A stretch of DNA of 64,000 bases from Paraburkholderia sp. PREW-6R. GTDB taxonomy: Bacteria > Pseudomonadota > Gammaproteobacteria > Burkholderiales > Burkholderiaceae. A program made the position numbers and the translations under genes. Location of the stretch: NCBI RefSeq assembly GCF_039621805.1, contig NZ_CP155073.1, positions 806,001-870,000 of the forward strand. Reading direction: 5' to 3'. The notes under the pieces are model-generated. The model had not been told where the DNA came from, did no database searches, and worked only from the letters and a program-made list of their open reading frames with translations. This document shows, piece by piece, positions 49,438-58,807 of the stretch; position 1 is the first letter of the stretch, and each line of letters opens with the position of its first letter.

Positions 49438-49986
49438 CTAGTCGATGGTCTGCGACTGTGGCGACGCCAGTTCGCGTAACTGGAACTTGCCGTCGTCGTT
49501 AAAAAGCCAGTCCTCGAACAGTTCGAGCTGGCCGCGCCCGTTGAGCAGTTTGCCGGGCGGCAGCGGCAGCGGCGACGCACGCCGCAGACTGGCGAGCGCG
49601 GTGCCCTCGGCTTCGTCGTCGCCATTCGTGCGATAGACCGACGATTGCAGCACGCGCCCGTTGCGGTCTACGGTGAACGACACGACGACCAGTGAGCGCA
49701 ACATCGCTTGCGGTGTGCCGCGCAACACATAAGACGGATTACGTTCGACGATGCGTCGCGCGACGGCGTCGCGATACTGATCGAGCGTTACGCTGCTCAC
49801 GGCGGCGGCGGGCGTCGGTGCCGAAGCATGCGGCGGTGGCGTAATGGTGCAGCCGCTCACGACGAGCGCGCAAGCCGCCGCGCAGGTCACCGCCCGCGCA
49901 ACGTTGCACAGCGACGTGCGGCGCAAGCATGGAGCGCGAGTGGACCCGGCATGCTCGTGGTGACGCTGATCTGGGCGGATGGACAT
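49438..49986 (-). CDS. TonB-C-terminal-like lipoprotein
   Basis: 182 residues if ATG 49986 is used; a start at 50028 is also open. A lipobox VVSGC (Cys46) follows an unusually long N-region, so the true start may be further in. The C-terminal part (about 70-165) resembles TonB/TolA C-terminal domains: YRDAVARRIVERNPSYV, VVVSFTVDRNGRVLQSSVYRTNGDDEAEGTALASLRRASPLPLPP. Partners are unknown. It is followed on the minus strand by nothing obvious. Confidence 0.7.
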   Translation of the reverse strand: MSIRPDQRHHEHAGSTRAPCLRRTSLCNVARAVTCAAACALVVSGCTITPPPHASAPTPAAAVSSVTLDQYRDAVARRIVERNPSYVLRGTPQAMLRSLVVVSFTVDRNGRVLQSSVYRTNGDDEAEGTALASLRRASPLPLPPGKLLNGRGQLELFEDWLFNDDGKFQLRELASPQSQTID

Positions 49987-50142
49987 GGTTGAACCTGAAA
50001 GCTGAACGGAACCTGGGGCGAAACTCATTTGATGGTAGTCAAAAAGCGCCAGGTTTCAATCCGCGTTCGCCCGCAATGCGTACGCTTTTCCCGGTCGTGC
50101 GGGGCCTTGCATCGGTTCGTCATCGCGTGAAATATGAGCAGA

Positions 50143-50171
50143 TTGGTATGCGGGCGAAACGCGCCTACACT
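50143..50171 (+). promoter_or_regulatory. Promoter of the sRNA candidate
   Basis: TTGGTA (50143-50148) and TACACT (50166-50171) are 17 bases apart. The start would fall about 50178, directly at the first hairpin of the candidate RNA. Confidence 0.5.
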
Positions 50172-50177
50172 GCATTG

Positions 50178-50240
50178 GCCTCTTTCGGGAGGCATCGGTG
50201 GAAGTCTTTCATTTGGCCCGCTTCGCGCGGGCTTTCTTTT
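50178..50240 (+). ncRNA. Candidate small RNA, about 63 nt
   Basis: It starts with a hairpin (GCCTC at 50179-50183, GAGGC at 50189-50193), has an unpaired GAAGTCTTTCATTT-type middle, and ends with a classical terminator: GCCCGC (50216-50221), loop TTCGC, GCGGGC (50227-50232), then TTTCTTTT. No gene lies upstream on this strand for the terminator to serve. No known sRNA family is recognised. Alternatively it is the terminator of an unseen short peptide gene. Confidence 0.5.
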
Positions 50241-50269
50241 GTCCAAAACGCTTGCGTACGCTTCCCCAC

Positions 50270-50308
50270 GGTCAAAACAAAAAGGCGAACCCAATCACGG
50301 ATTCGCCT
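50270..50308 (-). terminator. Terminator after argH
   Basis: TTCGCCTT (50301-50308) pairs with AAGGCGAA (50281-50288). In minus-strand reading a TTTTTGTTTTG tract follows. Confidence 0.8.
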
Positions 50309-50360
50309 TCTGCTTACACAGCCGCGAGCGCGCGACGCGCGCACGGCGCGGGACGTGGCA

Positions 50361-51767
50361 TCACTTCAACGCTTCACGCGCGGCCCTGGCCGCAGCCAGC
50401 ACCTGCTCGGGCGCCGTGCCGCCGGGGTGATTGCGGCTCGCCACCGATCCTTCCAGCGTGAGATACGAGAACACGTCCTCGCCGATCAGATGCGCGACAT
50501 TCGGCAGTTCCTTGCGCATTTCTTCCAGCGACAGATCGGCGAGATCGCAGCCACGGTCGGCACAGATCCGCACGGCCAGTGCGACGGCTTCATGCGCGTC
50601 GCGAAACGGCAGGCCACGCTTGACGAGGTAGTCGGCCAGATCGGTTGCCGTGGAAAAGCCTTGCAGGGCGGCGTCGCGCATTGCCTGCGGCTTCACCGAA
50701 ATGCCGGCCACCATTTCAGCGAAGATTCGCAGCGTGTCGGCCACGGTGTCGACCGTGTCGAACAGCGGCTCCTTGTCTTCCTGATTGTCCTTGTTGTACG
50801 CGAGCGGCTGACCTTTCATCAGCGTGAGCAACGCGATCAGGTGGCCGTTCACGCGACCGGTCTTGCCGCGCGCGAGTTCGGGCACGTCCGGGTTCTTCTT
50901 CTGCGGCATGATCGACGAACCGGTGCAGAAGCGATCCGCCAGATCGATGAAGCCGACGCGCGGGCTCATCCACAGCACGAGTTCTTCGGAGAAGCGCGAG
51001 ATATGCGTCATCACGAGCGCCGCTGCCGCCGTGAATTCGATCGCGAAGTCGCGGTCGGAGACCGCGTCGAGCGAGTTCGCGCAGATGCCCTCGAAGCCGA
51101 GCGTCGTCGCGACCGCGTGACGGTCGATCGGGTAGCTCGTGCCGGCGAGCGCCGCTGCGCCGAGCGGCAGACGGTTCACGCGTTTGCGGCAATCGAGCAT
51201 GCGCTCGGCGTCGCGCGAGAACATTTCGACGTAGGCGAGCAGGTGATGGCCGAACGTCACCGGCTGCGCCACCTGCAGATGCGTGAAGCCCGGCATGATG
51301 GTCGACGCGTTTTTCTCCGCCATGTCGAGGAGCGCCGTGCGCAGTGCTTTCAGCAGATCGACGATCCGGTCGATCTCGCCGCGCAGCCACAGACGAATGT
51401 CGGTGGCGACCTGGTCGTTGCGCGAGCGGCCCGTGTGCAGGCGCTTGCCCGCGTCGCCGATCAGCGCGGTCAGGCGCGCTTCGATGTTCAGATGGACGTC
51501 TTCCAGATCGAGCAGCCACTCGAACTCGCCGCGCTCGATTTCACCCTTGATCTGCGCCATGCCGCGCTGGATGGCGGCGAGGTCTTCGGCGGCGATGATC
51601 TTCTGCGCGGCCAGCATCGAGGCGTGCGCGAGCGACCCTTCGATATCGACGAGCGCCAGACGCTTGTCGAAGAAAACCGACGACGTGTAGCGTTTGACGA
51701 GTTCCGACATCGGCTCCGAGAAGCGAGCCGACCAGGCTTCGCCTTTTTTGTGCAGTTGGGACGTCAT
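50361..51767 (-). CDS. argH: Argininosuccinate lyase
   Basis: 468 residues. It cleaves argininosuccinate to arginine and fumarate, the last step of arginine synthesis. The fumarase/aspartase superfamily signature [12 protein letters not shown] begins near residue 283, and [17 protein letters not shown] carries substrate contacts. The start is ATG 51767 ([16 protein letters not shown]). Single-gene transcript with its own terminator. Confidence 0.97.
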   Translation of the reverse strand: MTSQLHKKGEAWSARFSEPMSELVKRYTSSVFFDKRLALVDIEGSLAHASMLAAQKIIAAEDLAAIQRGMAQIKGEIERGEFEWLLDLEDVHLNIEARLTALIGDAGKRLHTGRSRNDQVATDIRLWLRGEIDRIVDLLKALRTALLDMAEKNASTIMPGFTHLQVAQPVTFGHHLLAYVEMFSRDAERMLDCRKRVNRLPLGAAALAGTSYPIDRHAVATTLGFEGICANSLDAVSDRDFAIEFTAAAALVMTHISRFSEELVLWMSPRVGFIDLADRFCTGSSIMPQKKNPDVPELARGKTGRVNGHLIALLTLMKGQPLAYNKDNQEDKEPLFDTVDTVADTLRIFAEMVAGISVKPQAMRDAALQGFSTATDLADYLVKRGLPFRDAHEAVALAVRICADRGCDLADLSLEEMRKELPNVAHLIGEDVFSYLTLEGSVASRNHPGGTAPEQVLAAARAAREALK

Positions 51768-52025
51768 GGTGTTGGGCAGTTGAGCAGCGGTTGAGCAGCA
51801 ATGAAGCGGCGGTTGAGTAGCCGAGTTCGGGCGATGAAGCGGCCGGCGGCGCGGGATGAATGCGCGACGCAAAGCATGCCGCTGAGGCGCGCAAAGACAG
51901 GGATTTTAACACCGGCGACGCGCGGCAAAAGCGCTGCTCGGCGCAGCCGCGTTGTCGTTGGCCTGCGCCGTCTGGCGTCGCGCCGGTGGCGTGCCGCGTG
52001 CTTCATGCCGCAAGCGCGGCGCGTC

Positions 52026-52838
52026 TCACTCCTGCACGAGCACCACCAGCTTCAGGTCCTCGCGATGCGCGGGCTTGAACGTGATCTGATCGTAGACGAG
52101 GCGGCCATCGCGCGGATGGTTGAATTCGCGCCGGCCGCCCTCCCGGCCGCCGACATCCTGCGACGCCCAGAAGCGCGCGAATGCATCGCTGGCGATGGTC
52201 AGCGCGTCGATCAGCGCGCGCGTCGGCGCGTCGTTCAGATGACGGATCGAGTCGGCGCGGAATTCGGCGGCAAGACGCCGCGCGCGCGTTTCCCAATCGA
52301 CGATCAACGCGCGCGCCGCCGGCTCGGTGAAGGTATAGCGCAGCAGATTGCGGTCATGCGAGCCATCCAGCCAGCCGACGAACAGCCCGGCCGCCCGCTC
52401 GTTCCACGCGAGCGCATTCCACTGGCGGTCGAGCACGTAAGCCGGCGCATCCACGAGCTGCACGGTTTGCAGCAGCGTGGCGGGCGCGTCGGTGGCGGCC
52501 GGGTCGGGCTCCGCCGGATCGCGCTGGGCGGCCAGTTCGAACAGATACGCGCGTTCCGCTCGCGACAGTTGCAGCGCGACCGCTATGCGCGCCAGCGCGT
52601 CCGCCGATGCGGAGACCGGCCGTCCCTGTTCGATCCAGGTGTACCAGGTGGGACTCACGCCGCACAGTTGCGCGACTTCCTCGCGCCGTAGGCCGGGTGT
52701 GCGACGCCGCGGGCCCGGCGGCAAGCCGACCGCTTGCGGCGCAAGCCGTTCCCGGTGAGCCCGGATGAAGTCGCCGAGCGCACGGGCGGGCGTGGCTTCG
52801 AGCGGCGGCGGATTGTCGTGGCGGGACGGCGTGGTCAT
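52026..52838 (-). CDS. XRE-family regulator with MmyB-like ligand domain
   Basis: 270 residues from ATG 52838 (MTTPSRHDN). The N-terminal helix-turn-helix (about 20-90) is of the LPPGPRRRTPGLRREEVAQLCGVSPTWYTWIEQGRPVSAS type, and the C-terminal MmyB-like PAS-related domain contains DAPAYVLDRQWNALAWNERAAGLF and NLLRYTFTEPAAR, which in relatives bind fatty acid-like ligands. It is divergent from the methyltransferase gene, with an inverted repeat between them. Control of that gene and of itself is inferred. Confidence 0.88.
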   Translation of the reverse strand: MTTPSRHDNPPPLEATPARALGDFIRAHRERLAPQAVGLPPGPRRRTPGLRREEVAQLCGVSPTWYTWIEQGRPVSASADALARIAVALQLSRAERAYLFELAAQRDPAEPDPAATDAPATLLQTVQLVDAPAYVLDRQWNALAWNERAAGLFVGWLDGSHDRNLLRYTFTEPAARALIVDWETRARRLAAEFRADSIRHLNDAPTRALIDALTIASDAFARFWASQDVGGREGGRREFNHPRDGRLVYDQITFKPAHREDLKLVVLVQE

Positions 52839-52921
52839 TCGATTCAGATGCGTAGCGGAAACAGTGAGTCGGCGCGCGGGCGGCGCGCACGCGTCCGGTC
52901 CTGGACGGGTGGTGCAACTAA

Positions 52922-52952
52922 TACCAGAATAATTGCTTAACTTGTACTGGTA
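52922..52952. promoter_or_regulatory. Candidate operator between XRE regulator and methyltransferase
   Basis: TACCAG (52922-52927) and CTGGTA (52947-52952) form an inverted repeat spaced by 19 bases, in an A/T-richer patch. The two half-sites are about two helical turns apart, suitable for a dimer of the divergent regulator. Confidence 0.4.
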
Positions 52953-53055
52953 CACGGCGGGCTCTATTGTAGCGGCTGAAATCGCTGCTGGAACGGCACA
53001 AAGCGCTTTGGCGCCATCGGCAGAACGACCCACCCGTCCACATTGGAGTATTCCC

Positions 53056-53868
53056 ATGAAACACCACGATCAGGTCGCCGACGCATTCGGCTCGACCGCC
53101 GCCGCCTATCTGACGAGCCCGACCCACGCGAGCGGCGCCGACCTGCAGACGCTGGCGGAGGCGATTGCGGCGACGCCAGTCGTGGCGACGCCCGGCGTAC
53201 CGACGCCCCGCGTACCGACGCCCCGCGTACCGACGCCCGGCGCAATCGTTCTCGATCTGGGCTGCGGCGCGGGCCACGCGAGCTTTGCGGTCGCGCCCTA
53301 TGCTAAAGAAGTGGTCGCGTACGACATCGCGCCGCCGATGCTTGCCACCGTGCAAGCCGCCGCCAAGGAGCGCGGGCTCGCCAACATCCGCACCCAGCAG
53401 GGCGCCGCTGAATCGCTGCCGTTCGACGATCACTCGTTCGACTGGGTGATCAGCCGCATGAGCGCGCATCACTGGCACGACGTGCCGCTCGCGCTCGCCG
53501 AAGTGCGGCGCGTGCTGAAGCCGGGCGGCCGCGTGCTGTTCATCGACATTGCCGGAAACGAACATCCGCTGCTCGATACGCATCAGCAGGCGATTGAACT
53601 GCTGCGCGACGGCTCGCATATCCGCAACTACCGCGCCGACGAATGGCTTGCGCTTTTTACGGCCGCGGGATTCCGGGCATCGATTCGCGAGCGCTGGCGT
53701 ATCGATATCGAGTTTGCGTCGTGGGTCGCGCGCATGCGCACGCCGGAACCGCATGTGGTTGCGATTCGCTCGCTGTGGGCGCATTCGCCGGATGAAGTGC
53801 GCGCCCGTTTCGATGTGCAGGAAGACGGCTCGTTCAAGCTCGACGCGCTGATGGTCGACGCGCAATGA
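53056..53868 (+). CDS. Class I SAM-dependent methyltransferase
   Basis: 270 residues. Motif I VLDLGCGAGHASFAVAP, the acidic strand-2 YDIAPPML, and the post-motif region SFDWVISRMSAHHWHDVPLALAEVRRVLKPGGRVLFIDI mark a UbiE/Methyltransf_11-like enzyme. Just before motif I is an in-frame repeat of VPTPR/VPTPG units coded by 15-bp tandem repeats, a likely surface loop. The acceptor is unknown. The gene is divergent from the XRE/MmyB regulator and ends in a hairpin shared with convergent ppc. Confidence 0.9.
   Translation: MKHHDQVADAFGSTAAAYLTSPTHASGADLQTLAEAIAATPVVATPGVPTPRVPTPRVPTPGAIVLDLGCGAGHASFAVAPYAKEVVAYDIAPPMLATVQAAAKERGLANIRTQQGAAESLPFDDHSFDWVISRMSAHHWHDVPLALAEVRRVLKPGGRVLFIDIAGNEHPLLDTHQQAIELLRDGSHIRNYRADEWLALFTAAGFRASIRERWRIDIEFASWVARMRTPEPHVVAIRSLWAHSPDEVRARFDVQEDGSFKLDALMVDAQ
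53181..53240 (+). repeat. 15-bp coding tandem repeat in the methyltransferase gene
   Basis: Three near-identical 15-bp units (53196-53210, 53211-53225, 53226-53240) follow a degenerate first unit (53181-53195), encoding ATPG-VPTPR-VPTPR-VPTPG in frame. The unit length is a codon multiple, so copy-number changes would keep the frame. Confidence 0.9.
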
Positions 53869-53904
53869 GCCAGCAAGCAAGCCGGAAAGCAGTCCACATG
53901 TGAT

Positions 53905-53945
53905 AAAGCCGGACGCGGATCAGCTGACCCGCGCCCGGCTTTTTA
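53905..53945. terminator. Bidirectional terminator between methyltransferase and ppc
   Basis: AAAGCCGG and CGCGG (53905-53918) pair with CCGCG and CCGGCTTT with one A-C mismatch, flanked by A and T tracts. Confidence 0.8.
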
Positions 53946-53988
53946 TTGCAACGATCCGGCGAGCAGGCCGCCGCGCTCTTCGGTGCGC

Positions 53989-56900
53989 TTAGCCCGTATT
54001 GCGCAGGCCTGCCGCGATCCCGTTGATGCTCAGATGAATGCCGCGCCGCACCCGCGCGTTCGTATCGCCCGCGCGGTGGCGCTTGAGCAATTCCACCTGC
54101 AGGTGATTCAACGGATCCAGATACGGGAAACGGTTCTTGATCGAACGCGCGAGCAGCGGATTCTCAGCGAGTCGATCGCTCTTGCCCGTGATTTCCGACA
54201 ACACCTTCGACGTGCGCTCCCATTCCGCGACGATCCGCTCGAACACATGCTTGCGCAACTTCTTGTCCGATACGAGCGCGGCATAACGTGATGCAACAGC
54301 GAGATCGGTCTTCGCGAGCACCATGTCCATGTTCGACAGCAGATTCGAAAAGAACGGCCACGTCTTGTGCATCTTCTTCAGCAGCGAGAGGCGCCGTGCG
54401 CGTTCGGCGTCGGTCGGCGCGCTGTCCAGATGCGCGGCCACCGCGCTGCCGAAGCCGTACCAGCCGGTCAGCAGCAACCGGCACTGGCCCCACGAGAAGC
54501 CCCATGGAATCGCACGCAGATCCTCGATCTTGCGCTGCTTCGGGTCCTGCAACTTGCGCGACGCCGGGCGGCTGCCGATGTTGAGCTCGGCAATCTCCGA
54601 GATCGGCGTGGACTCGAAGAAATACTCCTTGAAACCCGGTGTTTCGTAGACCAGCGCGCGATAAGACGCCATGGCCGCGTCCGAGAGCTGCTGCATCGTT
54701 TCCTCGAACACAGGCAACTGCTCGGGCGCATTGCCGTGCGGCAGCAGCGACGCTTCGAGCGTTGCGGCCACTACGGTTTCCAGATTGCGCCGACCGATCT
54801 CCGGATTGCCGAACTTGCTCGCGATCACTTCGCCCTGTTCGGTCAGGCGGATTTGCCCGTCGACGGTGCCAGGCGGCTGCGACAGGATGGCCTGATAGGT
54901 CGGACCGCCGCCACGACCGACGGTGCCGCCGCGGCCGTGGAACAGTCGCAGCGTGACGCCGCGCTCGTTGAAGAGCGACACCAGGGCGAGTTCGGCCCGG
55001 TACAGCTCCCAGTTCGACGTGAGAAAGCCGCCGTCCTTGTTGCTGTCCGAATAGCCGAGCATCACTTCCTGCTCGTTGCCCTGATGTTCGATCAGGCCGT
55101 CCACGCCCGGCAGCGCGATCAGGTCGCGCATGATATGCGGTGCGTTGCGCAGATCGGGTATGGTTTCGAACAGCGGAATCACCATCAGGCCGGCGGTAGC
55201 CGGATCGTGCGCGTTGCCCAGACGCCCTTGCAGCAGGCCGGTTTCCTTCTGCAGCAGCATGACTTCCACCAGATCGCTGACGCTCTCCGTGTGCGAAATG
55301 ATGTAGTTGCGCACCGCGCGGTCGCCGAACTTTTCGCGCGTGACGCGCGCTTGCTCGAGCACGCCGAGTTCGCTTCTGACGAGATCCGAGTAATCGGCAT
55401 ACGGCAAACGCAGCGGGCGCGGCTGCGCGAGTTCCGCGAGCAGCACCTTGAGCTTTTCTTCTTCGGAAAGCGCCGCGTAGTCGTCCACGACGCCCGCGCG
55501 TTTGAGCAGCTCCGCAATCACGGCTTCGTGAATGTCCGAACTCTGGCGCAAGTCGATGCTCGCCAGATGGAAGCCGAATACTTCGGCCGCGCGCGCAAGC
55601 GGTGCGAGACGCGGCGCGGCGAGCGGCGCGCCATGATGCGCGGCGAGCGAATCGATCAGCACATGCAGGTCGCGCACGAACTCCGAGGCGTCCGCGTACG
55701 GCTTCGCACGCACGGGCGCCGCGCCGCGACCCGCGCTGCGCAGCGGCACGCTGCCTTCGCCGAGCCGCACCCGCGCGCTGGCCGCAAGCCGCGTGTACAT
55801 GCCGATCAACGCACGGCGATACGGTTCGTCGGTGCGATGCGGCGACTGGTCGGGCGATGCGTCGGCCAGCGCCTTCAACTCGTCGCTCGCGCCGGCCAGC
55901 AGGTTCGACACCGACAACTCGGCGCCCAGCTTGTGCACCTGTTCCAGGTAGTGCTCGAAAATCACCGCGGCCTGGCGGGTGATCGCGTGTTCCAGCGTTT
56001 CGGCGGTGACGTTCGGGTTGCCGTCGCGATCGCCGCCGATCCAGCTGCCCATCTGGAAGAACGGCGGCAGACGTGCGTCGAGACCGTGCTCACGCAGCGC
56101 GTCCTCGATATCGGTGTACAGCGCGGGGATTTCTTCGAGGAACGTGGCGCGGTAGTACGACAGTGCGTTCTCGATTTCGTCGGCGACCGTGAGACGCGCG
56201 TCGCGCAGCATGCGCGTTTGCCAGAGCGACGTGACGCGAGCGCGCAGCATCGCTTCGTTGTGCGTGCGTTCGCGCTCGGTCAGTTGCTGGTCCCGTTCGG
56301 CGAGCAGGCGCGCCACGTCGTGCTGCGCGTCGAGAATGCTCTTGCGTTGCACTTCGGTCGGGTGTGCGGTGAGCACGGGGACGATCAGCGCGTCGTTGAA
56401 GAACTGTTGCAGCACCGGCGTGGCGGCGGCGCCCGCTTCGACGAGGCGTTCGAGCGCATGCGCGATGGTGCCCGGCTGCGAGGTGGAACCGGCGAGCGCG
56501 TGAATGCGATGACGGCGATTGCGGTGGCGGTCTTCGGCGATGTTGGCGAGGTGCGAGAAGTAGCTGAACGCGCGCACCACGCTGACCGTCTGGTCAGGAC
56601 TCAGCGAGCGCAACTTCTTGTCGAGCGTTTGCGCGGCGGCGCTGTCGTCCTCGCGACGGAAACGCACTGCCGTCTGACGGATCGTTTCGACGACGTCGAA
56701 GACTGCGTCGCCTTCCTGCTCGCGCAGCACGTCGCCAAGCAGACGGCCGAGATAGCGGATGTCCTGGAAGAGCGGGTGGTCCTTGTCCTCGCGGGTGCGG
56801 CGGCCGTTCTTCGCGGCGGGCGCGATGGCGTCTTTCGATGCCGCCTGTGCATTAGGTGCAGCCTCAGGTGCGGCCGCGGGTTCGGCCGCAGATTCCATTA

Positions 56901-57312
56901 CAGGTGCACTTGCAGGCGCGGCAGCGCCGTTTGCGCCGGCCTTGATCTTGGACGATTTGACCTTGGGCTGCTTCGCCCCATTGGCGCGGTTCATGGCGGG
57001 CGTCGGAGGCGCAACCTGCGTTGCCGCAGCGCCGACGGTCGCTGCCGCCCGCTTTGCCGCCTTCGCGGCCTTCGAATTTTTCTCTGCCTTCACCGGTTTG
57101 ACCGCCTTGTCCGCCTTGGCGGCCTGCGTGTCTTTGGCATCTTTGATGATGCTCGCCGCGCTGGCGGGCTGCCTGGCTTTCGCGCGTTTGCCCGGGGTGG
57201 ATGGTGCGGTGCCGACGGCGGAAAGAGCGTTTGCCGCGGTGGTATCGGCCACGGCGGCTTTGGGCGATGCGATGTTGCGGCGGGCAGGGCGCGCCGATCC
57301 GGAAGACGTCAC
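53989..57312 (-). CDS. ppc: Phosphoenolpyruvate carboxylase
   Basis: 1107 residues from GTG 57312, with GAGGAAA upstream. The enzyme carboxylates PEP to oxaloacetate, replenishing the TCA cycle. Catalytic motifs are intact: the histidine motif [44 protein letters not shown] and the glycine loop [14 protein letters not shown], and the C-terminus is RNTG-like. The normal enzyme (about 880-930 residues) starts near residue 180. The first 170 residues form an extra Ala/Lys/Pro-rich low-complexity extension. Minus strand, divergent from hemC. Confidence 0.95.
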   Translation of the reverse strand: MTSSGSARPARRNIASPKAAVADTTAANALSAVGTAPSTPGKRAKARQPASAASIIKDAKDTQAAKADKAVKPVKAEKNSKAAKAAKRAAATVGAAATQVAPPTPAMNRANGAKQPKVKSSKIKAGANGAAAPASAPVMESAAEPAAAPEAAPNAQAASKDAIAPAAKNGRRTREDKDHPLFQDIRYLGRLLGDVLREQEGDAVFDVVETIRQTAVRFRREDDSAAAQTLDKKLRSLSPDQTVSVVRAFSYFSHLANIAEDRHRNRRHRIHALAGSTSQPGTIAHALERLVEAGAAATPVLQQFFNDALIVPVLTAHPTEVQRKSILDAQHDVARLLAERDQQLTERERTHNEAMLRARVTSLWQTRMLRDARLTVADEIENALSYYRATFLEEIPALYTDIEDALREHGLDARLPPFFQMGSWIGGDRDGNPNVTAETLEHAITRQAAVIFEHYLEQVHKLGAELSVSNLLAGASDELKALADASPDQSPHRTDEPYRRALIGMYTRLAASARVRLGEGSVPLRSAGRGAAPVRAKPYADASEFVRDLHVLIDSLAAHHGAPLAAPRLAPLARAAEVFGFHLASIDLRQSSDIHEAVIAELLKRAGVVDDYAALSEEEKLKVLLAELAQPRPLRLPYADYSDLVRSELGVLEQARVTREKFGDRAVRNYIISHTESVSDLVEVMLLQKETGLLQGRLGNAHDPATAGLMVIPLFETIPDLRNAPHIMRDLIALPGVDGLIEHQGNEQEVMLGYSDSNKDGGFLTSNWELYRAELALVSLFNERGVTLRLFHGRGGTVGRGGGPTYQAILSQPPGTVDGQIRLTEQGEVIASKFGNPEIGRRNLETVVAATLEASLLPHGNAPEQLPVFEETMQQLSDAAMASYRALVYETPGFKEYFFESTPISEIAELNIGSRPASRKLQDPKQRKIEDLRAIPWGFSWGQCRLLLTGWYGFGSAVAAHLDSAPTDAERARRLSLLKKMHKTWPFFSNLLSNMDMVLAKTDLAVASRYAALVSDKKLRKHVFERIVAEWERTSKVLSEITGKSDRLAENPLLARSIKNRFPYLDPLNHLQVELLKRHRAGDTNARVRRGIHLSINGIAAGLRNTG

Positions 57313-57733
57313 GATGGGTTTCCTCAGGGAAGCCAGGGTCTGTTGAGTGATGAACTGCTACTGCGCAACTGCACTATGAACTGCAACGTGAACTGCACGA
57401 ACGGTATGCGCCGATGGTGACGCGCCAGAGGACGAGGCCGTGCTCTTGCGTGGGACTGCATGGTTCACCGCGCACGCACAGTGCGGCCGGCGAACCCGAC
57501 TGATTGCGCCGCATTGCATCATCCCGCATGCCGACGCCCGGTGCGCGAACGACCGTGCGTGAACCGGCGGAAATGCAGCGGCACGCAGCACGCGTGACCT
57601 GTCTCCTCCATCGATACCGTGCTAGCGAAACGCCTGCCGGATGCCCCGAATCCCGAGCCTGGGCACGGGGGTCGGCACAGGTGCGCGTGCTAACATTGTT
57701 TGTTATTGAATCCCGTATCCGATCAGCAAGCCA
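57313..57733. other. Divergent intergenic region ppc / hemC
   Basis: 420 bases with the promoters of two divergent genes. I could not pick out a strong -35/-10 pair or a structured element. Confidence 0.35.
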
Positions 57734-58807
57734 ATGAACAACGAGACGTTATCTGCGCCACCCCACACGCTTGTGATTGCGTCGCGAGAAAGCCGCCTTG
57801 CCATGTGGCAGGCAGAGCATGTGCGATGTGCGCTGCACAAATTATATCCATCTTGCGACGTGCAAATACTCGGGATGACAACACGTGGCGATCAAATACT
57901 CGATCGCACTTTATCGAAGGTTGGTGGTAAGGGCCTCTTCGTGAAGGAGCTGGAAGCGGCGCTCGCCGACGGCCGCGCGGACCTCGCCGTGCATTCGCTC
58001 AAAGACGTGCCGATGCAATTGCCCGAAGGCTTTGCGCTTTCCACGATCATGGAGCGCGAGGATCCGCGAGACGCGTTGGTCTCCAACGAATACGACTCGC
58101 TCGCCGCCTTGCCGGCGGGCGCGGTGGTGGGCACGTCGAGCCTGCGCCGCGAAGCCATGTTGCGCATGCGCTACCCGCATCTCGTGGTGCGGCCGTTGCG
58201 CGGCAATCTGGATACGCGCCTGTCGAAGCTCGATCGCGGCGACTACGCGGCGATCATTCTCGCCGCGGCCGGCCTCAAGCGGCTCGGCCTTCCCGGCCGG
58301 ATCCGTGCACTGCTCGATCCGGAGGACAGCTTGCCTGCGGCCGGACAGGGCGCGCTCGGCATTGAGATTCGCTCGGACCGGCCGGAGCTGGAAGCGTGGC
58401 TCGCGCCGCTGCATCACGAACACACGGCGGCGGCGGTCGAAGCGGAGCGGATGGTGTCGCGCGCACTTGGCGGCAGTTGCGAAGTGCCGCTCGCCGCTTA
58501 CGCGACGTGGCGTGACGGTGCATTGCATCTGCGCGGCATCGTCGCCACGCCCGATGGCCAGCGTGTGTTGAGCGCGCAGGCGTCGGCGCCCGCGCCGACC
58601 GTCGAGCGTGCTCTCGCGCTGGGTGAGGAAGTGGCGAGCGCGCTCGAACAGCAAGGTGCAATGGAAATTGTTCGCGCGCTCAGCACGGCCAGCGGTCCCG
58701 CCGCGGCTTCGGCACACCCACTGGCGGACACGGCCGGCGAATCGGCAAGCAGATCAGCGAGCAGCGCGGCAAGCGGGTCCGCAGACGGCGCGGTGACCGG
58801 CGAGTGA
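57734..58807 (+). CDS. hemC: Hydroxymethylbilane synthase (porphobilinogen deaminase)
   Basis: 357 residues. It condenses four porphobilinogens into hydroxymethylbilane. [32 protein letters not shown] and [14 protein letters not shown] are present, and Cys249 in [12 protein letters not shown] is the dipyrromethane cofactor attachment residue. The last 35 or so residues are a Ser/Ala-rich tail beyond the usual end. Its stop overlaps the start of hemDX by one base (TGATG). Confidence 0.96.
   Translation: MNNETLSAPPHTLVIASRESRLAMWQAEHVRCALHKLYPSCDVQILGMTTRGDQILDRTLSKVGGKGLFVKELEAALADGRADLAVHSLKDVPMQLPEGFALSTIMEREDPRDALVSNEYDSLAALPAGAVVGTSSLRREAMLRMRYPHLVVRPLRGNLDTRLSKLDRGDYAAIILAAAGLKRLGLPGRIRALLDPEDSLPAAGQGALGIEIRSDRPELEAWLAPLHHEHTAAAVEAERMVSRALGGSCEVPLAAYATWRDGALHLRGIVATPDGQRVLSAQASAPAPTVERALALGEEVASALEQQGAMEIVRALSTASGPAAASAHPLADTAGESASRSASSAASGSADGAVTGE

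Larger units (their letters stand above)
49987..50360. other. Intergenic region with sRNA-like unit and argH terminator
   Basis: No protein gene. The plus strand carries a promoter and two hairpins at 50143-50240 (listed separately). The minus strand carries the argH terminator at 50270-50308. Confidence 0.5.

Noticed and set aside
53040..53306. Direct repeats near 53.2 kb as a possible CRISPR array
   Set aside because: Units are contiguous without spacers, are 15 bp and in frame within a methyltransferase gene.
54367..57420. 1017-codon plus-strand frame opposite ppc
   Set aside because: It is antisense to a clear ppc gene, with composition (Arg, His, Gln, Val rich) typical of a codon-bias shadow and no ribosome site.
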